From Porphyra umbilicalis (Eukaryota > Rhodophyta > Bangiophyceae > Bangiales > Bangiaceae): 64,000 nt of DNA. A program made the position numbers and the translations under genes. The stretch lies in NCBI GenBank assembly GCA_002049455.2, contig KV918762.1:372001-436000 (forward strand). Direction: 5' to 3'. Positions 47,494 through 58,952 of this stretch are shown one piece after another; position 1 is the stretch's first letter; each line of letters begins with the position of its first letter. The notes below the pieces were generated by a model, which saw only the letters and a program-made list of their open reading frames with translations, made no database searches and was not told where the DNA came from.

Positions 47494-48748
47494 TGAGGTC
47501 ATGCAAGACTGTCGCGCTAATCCAAGCCAATGATATCCCTGCAATAGATTGCGAAGACGTAAACTGTCCAGGTCGGGGTCCTGCACGGGCCTGGATGCCT
47601 TTTGGCCACGACGATGCGGTGCACAAAAAGTAGGCGCCAAGGCGTGTTCTCGGACCTGAGGTGCACGCGCGAGACCGCGGCCGCCGCTCTAGAACTTACC
47701 CTGAGTTGCTCTGTAAAGTCGATCGATGACCAAGTATTTATGAACTTCGTGAGACGACGAATGATGTCAAGCATGCATGGGAATGGCCGGCCAATCAAAC
47801 TGAGCTATGCCACACGTAGCCCACGTCTCCATGGAGAAAACGGACTTATCTTGTCGATTGGAGACGACTCAGAGTGACGGGCTACAGCCTCTGATGACCC
47901 GACCCTCCACCACCGCGAGCAAGACCACTGCTGTCGTCATCCGAGATCGGTGCGCCCGTGTCGATCTCTCCCGGCTCTTGCTGTCGCGCACCAACGTCCC
48001 CCTCCCCAACCGGGCATCCATCTACCATGCTGGGTCTTTGAGCCAGTCGTCCAACAGATATGCTGTGCGCTGTTTGTGTTGGTTCCTCTCCTGTCTATCG
48101 TTCGTCTGTCTGTCATTGCGTGTGTTTCATCGAGGTCACTGCACCGGATGTTGCGCAACCGTACAGGGAGCCCTCGTTCACTGGCATCTGTGGTAGCTCG
48201 CATCTGACTCGTGCCTACATGTGCTACCGTCCATGCATGTTTTCTTCATGCGTATCGTGTATGTCTTTCTCCCACTTCCTGAGTGGATTTCTCTCTCCCC
48301 CCTCCTCCCTACGTCCGTCCCCCGCTTCCTGCCCTCTATCTAGTATGTCCCCTGTTTTGTCCCGTCGTATCGGTGCTCTTGTTTGTTAGTCTTCTCCTCT
48401 TTCGATATCTCGAACTCTCGTTTCATGTGGGTTTGGATGGTACGTCATCTGTCGCGGTCTTCGTGCCTTGTTCGCGGTACTACCTGCCGACTGGCACCCC
48501 CACTTGTGTTGCTGCCGCCGTTAGTACATGGTCAGCTGTGATGGGTGCACCGTTTGGTTCTCCTCATGGCCGTAGTCCCAGCCGTAGTCCCTCCAGAAAT
48601 AAAACAGAGCAGCATCTACGAGTGGTGTGCACGGGCCGCCAGGTACCTGTCATCGTCAAGAGATTAGCGCAATAATAATCGACCATGGTTAACAGGAGCA
48701 TTAAGTGTGTGTCTCGCGATCTCCTCACATCTGACCTCGAGATCAGGT
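47494..48748. other. Unassigned DNA
   Basis: No gene, tandem unit or inverted ends recognised. A T/C-rich stretch near 48060-48420 contains only low-complexity frames. Confidence 0.4.
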
Positions 48749-48840
48749 CCGTGCACCTGAACAACGTTTGTAACAGGAGTTCCGTTGTTCAGGCGCTGTG
48801 CCGTAACAGGGGCCTGAACGGGATTTCCTCCCGTTCAGGA
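48749..48840 (+). repeat. CCTGAACGGGA hairpin repeats ahead of the spliced gene
   Basis: Two stem-loops: CCTGAACAACG...CGTTGTTCAGG-like at 48751-48794, and CCTGAACGGGA...TCCCGTTCAGG at 48811-48839, each near a GTAACAG word. The second ends one base before the ATG at 48840. Similar words occur on the other strand at 46612-46750, also beside a GTTCTGACGATG start. Confidence 0.6.
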
Positions 48841-50494
48841 TGACCATAGTTCTGACGATGGGGCGCAGCGGTACTGTAGCGGCGCCGTCGGCGGCGGCGG
48901 CGGCGGCGCAAGGGGCGGCGCCACCGGGCGCGCGGGGGACAGCAAGAGCGGGGGCGCACCGCTGCCGCCGGTGCGCGGGTCGCGCCGCGGACGGGGCGCG
49001 TCACGGCCGACGGGTCGGCAGAGGCGGCGGTCGAGGGCGCGGGGGGTGAGAGCCCCGCGCGACCGCCGACGCGTTTCTTGGCTGGGCCGGCCCTGTGCGA
49101 AGGCGTGCCGCCGCCGCCGGCGGGCACGCTACCCGCGGCGGTACTTGCCGCCGCGCTCGACGGCGGCGGCAGCGGATGCGGCGACGCGTGGCGCATATCG
49201 CTGAAGCGGCGGCGGCGAAGGCGACGTCGGGACGCTCGCTCACAAGCTCGTCGTTGACGTGCTGTCGGTCAAGGTGCACGCGGCGACGCTGCTCACGTCG
49301 GTCCTCCCGTCGACCGCCGACATCCTTTGCACGCACCTCATGTTTGGGCACGAGTCGGGGCGCCACAGCTGGGCGGGGCTCCCATTCGTCTATGACCGCC
49401 TGTTGGTGACAAACCGCGGCCACGGCGACGCCATCCCCGACGTGTGGGCGCCGGAGGGCTGCCGCATGGTCAAAATGGCCGTCACGAAGCACGAAGCGTC
49501 CGCCGCGTCGACGCAGTTTGTCACGCACCCGACGAGGCGGCTGTTGGCGGGTCTCGGCGTCGGCGGCACACCAATCAATACCCAGGGCTATGAGAGCCTG
49601 CTGGGGTCGTGGACACGACCATCAGTACGTTGGGTGTTGTGCGAAGGGGGGCGGTAGAGGGGGGTCTGCAGGAGGCGGCCTCCTGGTCACGTTGTGCCCC
49701 CGCGCAGCGTTTGTGGCAGCAGCAGGGAAGGCTCAAGCGCCATTAGTTAGGCACGCGTCGTCCAGCGAGTGCTCGGTGCGAGTCCGTCGGCGCCGACTAC
49801 CGGAATGCGTGTGCCGCTCTGTGCCGCCTCTTGTCCCCGTCGTCCCGCGGCGGCTTCCTGCCCCCCCGCCGACAGAGCACTCCTTTGACCTACACTATGG
49901 CTCGTAGAAGTACAACCCCGCGGCGCGCAGAGGGCTCGACCGGCTGGAAGCGTCGTTTGCGGCCATCTGCGTTAGGCTCGACGCCTGCGAAGCAACCGAG
50001 GCAGCCGACGCGGCCAACACGGACGCGGCGGCGGCGGCGGCGGACAAACCCGGTTCAACGGCGGCGGCGGCAGCCGATAAGGCCGACGAGCCGGCACCAG
50101 CGGCCGACAAGGCCGCGGCGGCGTCGGCAGCCGACGCACCAAACGGCGGAGCCGCCAAACTGCGTGCTGCCGTCTGGGAAGGTCTAAGACGCGGCGGGTT
50201 GCAAAGAGGGATTGACTCATGGCACTCGGCTGAGGCGCTGGCGGGAGGGGAGGGTGGCTGGCGCTGCTGGCGGCGGAGGGCGTCGTTTGCGTGGCTCTGC
50301 CGGCAACTTGCGGGCCGGCACGCCTGTCAGGGGCGGACCGCACGGCGGTCGGCGGTGGCGGCGGCCTCGGTCGGTCGACCGTGCGCGTCGTGCGCTACGC
50401 CGCCGCACGGCGCGAGCGCACACGCCCGCGGCGCACCTGCGTGGTCTGCCGCCTCGGCGTCCAACCACGCAAAGCGCAGCAGCACCATGAATGA
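48840..50494 (+). CDS. Spliced gene of unknown function, C-terminal CxxC
   Basis: I do not recognise the family. A four-exon model fits: 48840-49045, 49207-49624, 49908-50181 and 50235-50494, with all phases compatible and total coding length divisible by three (about 385 residues). Donors are GTGAGA, GTACGT and GTCTAAG; the last intron is 53 bases. Exon 1 is Ala/Arg/Gly-rich. Exon 2 has folded-protein character (ILCTHLMFGHESGRHSWAGL, GVGGTPINTQGYESLLGSW). Exon 3 is an Ala-rich acidic helix. Exon 4 ends RRTCVVCRLGVQPRKAQQHHE. The CxxC and basic end vaguely recall zinc tails of transposases such as piggyBac, but no DDE block is seen. The first acceptor lacks a pyrimidine tract and is the weakest point. 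Confidence 0.45.
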
Positions 50495-51149
50495 CAGAAA
50501 AAAAAAAAAATCCTCTGCACGCCTCACACCCGCCACGCCCGTCCCACCCCCCTGCCGCAGCCGCACCCCACCCCGTCTCCGAGGCAGCCGCGGCACGGCC
50601 GCGCCCAAGCGGCTGCGGGTTCCCCCCCCCCCCCCCCCCCCCCGCGTCGTCCCTCCTCGGCGGCGCGTGCTCGGGCACGGCCCCCCGCGGCGGCTCCCAC
50701 CGCGAGTCGACAAGGGTTTCCCCCGCGGAGAGCGCGTCGACAACGGCCTTGACCTTGCCGTGGTAACGCGGCGGCGGGTGCGCCTTCAACACCACCCCCG
50801 CCACGCCAGGGGCGACGGCGCTCGTCGCGAGCGCGGCACCGACCGGGCCGGCGGCGGCGAACTACGCCGTCGCAAAGGACTCGTAGGGAAATGCGGGGGG
50901 GGGGGCGTCGGCCGCGGCCGGGGGGGGGGGGGGGGGGTCCCTCGCCCGATGGGGGTGCGGGGGTGGGGGAGGTGGAGGGCGGGACCCCCGTGAGGGGGGT
51001 CGCCGCGACCGCGTGGGGGGGGGGGGTCAGGCCGGGAAAGGCGGTTGGGGTGGCGCCGCTGCCACCGGCGGGCGCCGAATGCCGCCAAATGGTGTAGCGG
51101 AGGGCCTGTGGGGAAGAAGCAGACGGAGCGGGAGCGGGCGCGCGGGCGG
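50495..51149. other. Homopolymer-rich GC spacer
   Basis: Contains an A-run at 50499-50511, a C-run of about 20 at 50623-50642 and G-runs near 50895-50937 and 51015-51026. Such runs favour G-quadruplex or hairpin formation and sequencing error. No gene assigned. Confidence 0.5.
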
Positions 51150-52304
51150 CAGGGCAGTGGGCAGTGGCGACAGCTTCGGGGGGGGGCGGTCAGCGATGAT
51201 GAGACGCTGCCGCCGACGCCACCGGGCGGCAACGGCGGCGGCGGTGGCGGCGGCGGCCCCTCGACTATCGACAGCGACGCCGAGACGCTGCCGCCGTCGC
51301 CAACAGGTGGCGGCACCCCGGCGGTTCAAGTGTCGCCGCCACGGCGGCGGCGGGCGGCGGCGACAAGGGGTGCCACCGGGACGGGGTCCGTAGTCCGCGG
51401 CCGTCGCTCGCGTGGAGGCGGGCAAGTGACAGCGGGCAGTGGGTCGGTGGCGGCCGCGGCGGCGGCCGCCGCTGCCGCCCCTGGCAGAGACACGGACGCG
51501 TCTTCGTCGCCGTCGCCGGACGGGGCCTACGCGATTACGGCGGAACAGATTGCGGCGGCGCTGGTCGACCCGGCCCGCAGCGCCGCCGACGCGGCGGCGC
51601 TCGACGCAGTCGCGCGGCAGCAGGCGCGGGATGAGCGGGGCGCGTACCAAGAGGTGCCCGACGCGTCTCTCTCGTCTTACGACTGGGAGGAGGAGAAGGT
51701 CGCCGACGCGGCGGCGGCGGCGGCTGTGGTGGCAGCAGTAGAGAAACAAGACGCTGCACGCCAGACGGCGACGCGCCGCGGGCAGCGCGCGGCGACGACG
51801 GGCGGCGGCGGCGACGGCGGTTGCGGGCGCGGCACGGCCGCCGGTGCGGGCGGGCGGCGGCGGCGCGCCGCGAGCGGCGCCAACGGCACGGCGCCCGAAG
51901 CCGCCGACGCCAAGGCGACCGAGTGGGACCTGTACACCCCCCACGGGGGCAAGTATCCGTACCCCCGCCGCCGCGAGCCCGTGTCTGGCGTGGACGAGGC
52001 GGCGGCGGCGTCGCCGCTGTTGCTCGGAGCGCCCGACGTGGCGGCGCGGGGGGGCGGCGACTTGTGCGGGGCGGCAGCGGGCGCCGGGTCGTCACCCTCG
52101 ATGACGACGATGCTGCCGGCGGCGGCGGCAACGGCCATGGTGGTGCCGTGCGCGGCGGCGGCAGTGGCTCGGACGACGGTGTGCTCCGGCGTGGCGGCCC
52201 CCGGCAGCACGGCCGCGCGCACGACCCCCAGCGGCGCCGTCAGCGCGCCCGCCGCCGACGACGCTAGAACGGCGGCGGGAGATGGCGAGAACGCGCCGCA
52301 GCCA
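51150..52304 (+). CDS. Low-complexity acidic/Ala-rich coding-like stretch, unknown
   Basis: One long frame with protein-like blocks: two related SDDETLPPTPPGG / SDAETLPPSPTGG motifs, a helical block (AYAITAEQIAAALVDPARSA), an acidic DWEEEKVADA segment, and EWDLYTPHGGKYPYPRRREP. The start is not resolved; no good ATG lies upstream in frame. The frame runs on past 52305, but from there the DNA belongs to the element with inverted ends, so the gene was probably interrupted by that insertion. No family recognised. It lies downstream of the spliced gene on the same strand and could be a separate gene or an exon. Confidence 0.35.
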
Positions 52305-55300
52305 CGCGCACGCCTAGTCAAGACCCTGTGTATCGGCTCTTCTGGGTCGCGACCGCAGTTACAACGTCCCATTGGGTTCTCGCGTCAAATGCAATCGTCT
52401 ATTGGTCAGATCAGAATCTGTCAGCCTCCTCTCGCATTACGCCGAAAACACCTGTCTTTTCCTGTGACTCGCCACGTGGATCAAGTCAACCCCCTCAGCT
52501 GGGCCATGAGAGGGGGGGGGGCTTTCCTTGCAGGGACCTGTACCTTAGAGAAATCGGCACCGACCCGCCCCCCTCTCCACGATGCGACGCGCGTCATGTA
52601 CCGGCACGGCTCGCTCACTCCACAACTCGGCATGCCGCCGCACATTCACCATAGTGCCCGCCCCGCGCAGTACCCTCCGCCATGCCCATGTCCAAAACAA
52701 AACACTGCCATTTTATCAGCGAGCCTGGTTCTGCAGACGACCCTCGTACGTAACCATGGTCTCTGCAGCGACTGCGAACACCTTGTCCGCCCACAGCTCC
52801 CGCTCGTGCTCAGCTTTCTTCTGCGTCTCATCACACAAGGGCACTGCGGGCTTGTTGGCGCGCAGTCGCCCGTCTCCAGCTTTGGTAGCCTTGTGCGCCC
52901 CGTCCTTTGCCGACGCCCGCTGGGGGCCACCCCGCCCGACCACAGCGGGGCTTGCGTCCCCAGCCAGCGTCATGGCGCGCACGAATGCGGCGGCGGACGC
53001 GAGGTCCGATTCGCCCGGGTACAGCCGCGCGGTCTGGGTGTACCGCCCGTGCCATGCTTCTAGGCCCTGCTCACCGTAGAGCCCGATGCTCCCAAACTCA
53101 TCCAGGAAGTCAGGGGCGTGGGCTAGTAGGATGTGGAGCTTAGGAGACAGGTTGACCCACCCGAAGGACCGCTTCAGGCCAGCCACAAATGCGGCCACAT
53201 CCGACCTAAACGCACTAGCCTCGGCGGCCGTCGCGATGGTCGCACGGTTGAGGACCTTCCGGACACCGTTCCACCGCCCCCACGCGTCCTTGTACGCCTG
53301 CAGGTACTGCATGGCTCTCTCGCCGCGCTCCGCTACCGCACCGGAAAGTTTCCCCTCCAGCGCCGCGCACACAGCGTCACTGTGCTCCCCGATTGCGTGG
53401 CAATCACGCCCGATAAACAGGCCACCATGATATGGCACAGGGTGCACATGCGCCTCGGTGTACAGTAGCTCGGCCAGCTCGTAGGCAAAGTCGGATGCCA
53501 CGCTTCGGCCGCAGCACCGTATCACTACTTCCACACTCAGCCGCAACACCCGGGAGGTGATTCCAAGTATGAGGTGAACAGGAATTGGGACGATTTGGCG
53601 AGGATGGGGGGACAGCAGCGGCCGTCGGGTCACAGACAGATGGTCGTCCTGGTTGGACTTGGACTCGTTCGCCGACCAATTGACGTATTGACCAGCTTCA
53701 CGCGGGCGCCATGGCCCCGAAACGTCTTGAAGGGTCCCGTACTTCGCGTCGAGCGTCGAGTGCGTGACGGTCGGCGCCTTGGTGCTCTTGCACTGGATGC
53801 ACGGCATCGTCGCGCTGGGGCCTTTGTGCCCCACAACCGTGCATTGCGACTCGAGGTCGCCAGACAACAGCAGCCGCACAGGACGTCGCTCCCCGCGTAC
53901 GTCCAGCCCCCGCTGCAGGAGCTCGTTCACACCGGCCGTGTGAGTGGCCATCATAGCCGAAACCTCGGGGTACTTGTCTTTAGTGCATGGGCAGACCGCA
54001 GCGAGGATGGTGTTGCTCGGGTTGTTCGGCCGGTCCTGGTTGACAATCGAGAGCACGATTTTCTCGGAGGCGGGTTCGCCCCCCTTGTCCAAGCCGACGG
54101 TGATGTGAACGTCGGGGACTGTCGGAGGGGGGCGGCCTCCCCAGGCCCCGATTTCGAAGTCGCCTGGGACGACTGCGTCCTCTGCCCGCAGCGGCTTGCG
54201 GTCTGCGCCGTAGACAAACCGCTCGACGAATCGGCCTGCATCGCAAAGAGCGGTCACGCGCTCCTGCACGGCCATTGCCAAATTGGCCAGATGGGCACCC
54301 GTGGTTGTGACCACCACCTGCTTGGCGGGCGAGTCCGCGAGTTCTTTCTTGGCGGCGCGCAACACATGGCGGCTAGCCAACCCGCTCTCGCGTCCGCCCA
54401 TCGCCCGACGGAGTTTGTTGAACGCCGACCAGCTGATGCCCAGCTCAAAAACGATCCCAACCTGCTGCCTGTGGGAAAGGTTTACCCGTGCAGGCCCACC
54501 ACCGGCACAGACCGACCCCTCGCTGTCCACGCCCGACACCACGCCGGCTACCATCAGCTGGCGTCGAGCCGCCGCTCGCCGCTTGTTTTCTTGGCTTCTT
54601 TTGACGGCCACCTTCCGCGGCGACACTTGGCGCACGTACACCCGAGGCCGTCCGTTTTTCTGCTGGAGACAGATCTGATCGCGGTCTGCGTGCAGCAGAA
54701 TGGCCGATGCAATGCGCCAAAGGATGGACTCGTCCTGGGTCCGGCCGACGCCACCCGAGAGAAGGTAGTCCAGAAAGGCTTGGCAGCTCGGCTCGGGGTG
54801 AACCTCAGCGGGTAGGGCGGCGGGAGCGACATCGCCGACATCGGCGTCGGGGCGGAGCAGTGCATCAGCAGCAGGACCGGTGTCCACTCCAAGTGATGGG
54901 CGGGGACAGTCCGCTTCCGGCGGACACAGGGAGGAGGTGGCAGAAGGGTGGCCCACAGCCGGCAGCGTCGCACGTGCGCGCTTCGCGAGAGGATGAATTG
55001 AGGTAGTGGAGACTATGGGGACTGCGGGAGGGGCCACAAAGCCACGCTTTGCTGCCCTTCGCTGCCGAGAGAAGCACGCGTCACAGCTGCCTCGTCTGCA
55101 CCTCGATACAGGGAGGCGGGCCACGCGCAGGCACGGTGTGCCTGGTGGACTCTGGAGTGCCACTTCCCGCCACGCAGTCATGCCAACTGCCTCCTTGAGG
55201 AAGAGGCGGGTGCATGAGTCACACGTGTAGGCCCAGACTGGCCCGTCAAACGCGGATGCAAAGTCATCCACCGTAGCCCTGTGGACAAGAAGGCAAAAAA

Positions 55301-55805
55301 AAAGGGCCAGACACTGCTGCAAGGGTCAATGGGACATGTCCAGAAAAGCAGCGGTCATGGACGGTATGACAGGCGGGGATGAAGCAGGCGTGCGATCGCG
55401 TAGCACTCAGATCACAGCTCCCGTACTCATCCGTACACTAATAACGTACTTCCCGTTTCCGACAGTGTCGACCATTTTGTGAACCCTCACAGGATGACCG
55501 TTGCAGGGTCGGCGCAAGGGAGCGGAAGAACCTCTTCACCAGGGCACAGTTGCCAACTGCCACCTGCGACGACACAGGATCACGTCATGACTCTGATGTC
55601 AGCATCCACGATTGATTTTTGGTGGTGCCGCACCCCCCTCAATGAGGCAGCAGCGGGGGGGTCGCATTTGGGTCGCGGCGCAAATCACGTTCGACCACTC
55701 ATGTTTATGCACGTTGCTCAAGATGTTTCAGGGGGTCGCTCCGAGTTTTCAGGGGGTCGCTGTCAAGCACCGACCCAGAAGAGCCACCTTGACTAGGCGT
55801 GCGCG
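52305..55805 (-). mobile_element. DNA transposon of unassigned superfamily with inverted ends
   Basis: The left end (52305-52350) and the reverse complement of the right end (55760-55805) share CGCGCACGCCTAGTCAAG. After an 11-base length difference they also share GGCTCTTCTGGGTCG. Near the right end the word GCGACCCCCTGAAA is repeated, as subterminal binding repeats often are. The element holds one long leftward transposase-like gene. No target duplication is obvious. It interrupts the coding-like stretch at 51150-52304. The superfamily is not identified. Confidence 0.6.
52716..55278 (-). CDS. DDE-like transposase candidate, unassigned family
   Basis: About 850 residues in a single open exon. 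The exon begins at 55278 after a strong acceptor (T-run then TTGTCCACAG on the minus strand), so an upstream exon exists but is unresolved. Numbering from the open frame at 55322: zinc-like pairs at 34-37 and 80-83 (CRRGSCDAC). An RNase-H-like core follows, with D412 in ITVGLDKGGEPASEKIVLSI, D489 in LLLSGDLESQC, the C508-x2-C511 pair in MPCIQC, H583 in PVHLILGIT, and a C-terminal block LHILLAHAPDFLDEFGSIGL ending in YGEQGLEAWH with E751/E755. This D-D-(CxxC)-E layout recalls orphan transposase-like proteins of many eukaryotes and, distantly, the core of RAG1/Transib and KDZ enzymes. I cannot say which. Confidence 0.65.
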
Positions 55806-56249
55806 GCGGTCCCGGGCGAACGACGTCGGCAGGAGGGTGGTGGGGCTGTGTCTGGCGCTGCCGATCGATGCAGGCGGAATGCACGGCGGGAACAGCGGCG
55901 ACAAAAGCCGGGACCGCCAGCTTTCGTGAGTCTGGCGGTGTGGGAAGAAAAGCGCGAGGAACGTCCGCTCATTGATTTTCCTGTGTCAATCTGGCTTCCT
56001 CCCATGGCGAGAATAGTTCCCTGGCCTTTAGGACAGGGTGCTCTCAAAGTGTAGTGATGCACACATATACTTAGATCAAGGGACTTGCTCTCCGTTTCAG
56101 AGGTGGCAGTCTGCATTCGTGTCCTCAGGGATCTGAGGGCGTGTCAGTGTTGGAAGGGTCGCGATGACGCTAAAAACGAATGGAGTTACGTGGCTGAGAA
56201 GGACTGTCCTGCCACAGGGGTCACTGGACCCGGACGGCGCCTGCCCCCG

Positions 56250-56700
56250 TGCCCCCTCTACCGCCCCGAGTTGCGCGCGGTGACCGTGCGCAGCGACTTC
56301 CGGGGCTTGACGCGCCCACTATTACCAACGAGTGATCGTGCCTGCGCGCCGTCTTCTGTTGCGGCGGCGCGTCGGCGTTTGCTGACACCATCTGGCGGCG
56401 CGGTTACAGGCGCCTCGTCGCGCGGCGATCAGTCCCACCCGCCCGCCCGTGCGCCGTTTCGGCCGCCCTGCCCGCCGTGCGCAGATGCGCTGCGCGGCGG
56501 AGTGACGGCCTCGCACGTGGGCGCGGCGCGACGCCGGCGGGGGCCGCCGCCGCTGCGGTGGCGGAGGCGGCACCCCTTTTCCCACCCGACGCCCCACCCA
56601 CCACGGCAACGTGGCTGTACATGCCCCCGTGCGCGCTCGCGGCCATAGAGCCGGCCGGCGTGCCCGGTGTCAATGCGTCGCCGAGCGCGCCACCGTCCTG
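56250..56700 (-). CDS. Possible exon of an unknown Ala/Gly-rich gene
   Basis: On the minus strand a CCTTCAG acceptor is followed at 56700 by GC-rich protein-like text: SMAASAHGGMYSHVAVVGG, then an Ala-rich run. Further left another frame reads SLRTVTARNSGR before a stop. No family, start or complete model; codon bias is the only support. Confidence 0.2.
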
Positions 56701-56912
56701 AAGGCCGGGGTATTGCACGCACGTGCCTGGAATCTCCGTCGAGGGTGAGAGCAAAGCCAGCAATGTCGGTCTATCACAACGTGTCTCAATTATTGGTGAA
56801 ACGTGTCTAAATTCGCTTAATAGGCCACGAACAGCTGTGTGACAATGTGAACGTGCCCTATTGAACGTCGAACGACCTCCTCGAATTTAGATAAGTCCAG
56901 CTCGGTTCTATA

Positions 56913-56992
56913 GTCCGAGTGTCACAATAGGTCGCGCATGGCCTATTCGAAGCCGAAATACGGCACGCGCACCCTATTCAGGACACTCGGAC
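56913..56992. mobile_element. 80-base TA-flanked inverted-repeat element
   Basis: Ends GTCCGAGTGTC are perfect inverted repeats, flanked by TA at 56911-56912 and 56993-56994. Inner parts pair imperfectly (AATAGG and related words). Consistent with a tiny Tc1/mariner-type MITE. Confidence 0.55.
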
Positions 56993-57259
56993 TATGCTAC
57001 GGGCTCACTCATTGGCTGGACACCAAATCGTTGCAACATAAAACGTGTCTGTTGACAAACGACCACGCCAAACGACGACGGCGAAACGATCGCCGCTTCA
57101 CTCAAAGGCTGGGAACGACAGGTGACCCAAGAGTCGACACATCCTGCCTCGACGGACGTAGACGCAATCGACGCGAGACGCCGTGACGTATCAAGGCGAC
57201 ACACACGAGTCGCTTGCGGCCACTTCGAGGGCCCCCGGGTCTTGTGCGAACCTTCTGAG

Positions 57260-58364
57260 TAGGGTTGCCCAATTGGTTCGCGCGGCCGAACCAGTTCATC
57301 CGATGTTTTCGGTGGCCAATAACCAGTTTTTAAACTAGTTACTGGGCCACGGCAGAGCGCCAGCCACACATGAGACTGGGGGGCTGCGGCTCATCCCGGG
57401 CGATGGGGATCCGCTCTCCCAGTCCCGGCCGACCCCCGCAATACACTCCTCCCCCCCCCTGTCATGTTCCATTATCTCTGTCGCTCTCAGTGCCACACCT
57501 TACGAGCCTGATGCAGTTCTACCTCCCTCCTCGCCCCCCCGCCGAACGCTCTGTCGTCGGTTGGCGCCCTGATGCTATGTGCTGCACCCACGCTGGCATT
57601 AGACTTGTCCCAGGCATCCGTCTACTGCACCGCTTGGGGTAGTGACATCTTCCCTCGTCGTCATGTCGACCCACATGGTATGATACACGGGGAGGTGCTG
57701 GTGTGTATCTGTGAGTGATGTGTCTGTAGGTGATAATGTGGACGTCAGTCGAACTGCCAGTATGTACGATGTTGTCTGTGTGCAGCGCGTCTGACATGTT
57801 CATCTGTCTGCTCTGCGCGGAGTTCCCTTCTCTTCTGCTTCTTTATGCATGTTGTGTTTTTGGCGTGTGCAATGGTCCTCGTCGTTGCTTTTCTTTCTCA
57901 AATCTACTCGAGGCTGCTGGGTGCATGCACCTTCACTCTTCGCGCATGATTGCGTGTTGCGTACGTAGCCGTCCCTTTCCTGTGCGGGCGTGTGCGGTAT
58001 GGTTGCACGACATGTGTGCGGTGCGGTTGCACGACTTGCGCGCGGTGTGGTTATACCTCGGGTTATACATCTCGTTACACGACTCGTGTGCTGCGTGTAG
58101 TTACACGACTCGTGTGCGATGTGTGAGAGACGAAGACAAAAGTCGTCGGTTCGAGTCGTGCACAGGTCATCAAGTTGGGTTGTGTCCCGCACTTAAACCC
58201 AAGGAGCACAGGCAATTTCGGTCACATGACAGCAACGCTCTCATACTTGATATAACCGGTTCGACCAATACTTTGCATCCGAAACTAGTTCGCAAGCGAT
58301 GTCCGATTTTTACCCAATGTAAACCAGTTTGTACCAATTACGATAAACCAGTTGGGCAACCCTA
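57260..58364. mobile_element. hAT-type non-autonomous element with perfect 8-base duplication
   Basis: Ends TAGGGTTGCCCAATTGGTT and, inverted, TAGGGTTGCCCAACTGGTT differ at one of 19 positions. A perfect 8-base target duplication, CTTCTGAG, lies at 57252-57259 and 58365-58372. TAGGG-type ends with 8-base duplication are classic hAT. The 1105-base interior encodes no transposase. It contains a run of imperfect repeats at about 57985-58122 (GGTTGCACGACTTG / GTTACACGACTCG words). Confidence 0.92.
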
Positions 58365-58372
58365 CTTCTGAG

Positions 58373-58952
58373 CCTCCCACGCTGCCGTAGCATGTACGTC
58401 AAGGGACAGACGTAGAGCACCTCTCTGTGCTTCTTTGCCTCCTTTCTTGTGGTCGAGTATGAGTGGCTCAAGGGAGTGAGCCGAGGCTGTCAAAACTGGC
58501 ACGGTGGCAGCCTGGGGTGCTGCCATGTGTCAGATGATTGTCCTATATCGGCACGATCGGCCACTTCGCGTCGTGTATGTGCTTCGTGTTTGCGTCGTGG
58601 CAGACGATCGCCACCTTCTTCCAGCCTGAGCACAGAAATCTCGGGCGGATCACGGGGATCTCGCGGTGCTGGCGCCTCTCTGATTCCACTGAGATATAGT
58701 CCATTGGAATAGACCACGAACGACCCACCGATGAACGTGACTATCGGCGAGAAAGTAGCCTACTCATGAGTAAGTCTATTGCGTATATCGTCCATTTCAG
58801 GCCTCGCCGTTAGGCGACCTCTGGGAGGGCGCCACGTCGCATGCCCAATTGAGAATTTAACAATATAGTCCCGACATTACTGGCTTTGCTCTGAGTCTAT
58901 ACTCAAGCTCATCCGTTCTCATCAGCACGTCACCATGCAGTCATGAATACAT
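58373..58952. other. Unassigned DNA
   Basis: No gene or repeat recognised. Confidence 0.4.

Larger units (their letters stand above)
55806..57259. other. Unassigned DNA with a small inverted-repeat element
   Basis: Between the unassigned transposon and the hAT-type element. The minus-strand coding-like stretch and the 80-base element are listed separately; the rest shows nothing I can name. Confidence 0.4.

Noticed and set aside
52305-53063. Last 250 codons of the plus-strand frame that runs through 52305
   Set aside because: This part lies inside the transposon, opposite to its transposase gene, and has no protein-like text.
58146-58156. GGTTCGAGTC, a B-box-like word inside the hAT-type element
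   Set aside because: No A-box at the right distance and no cloverleaf; not called a tRNA or SINE.
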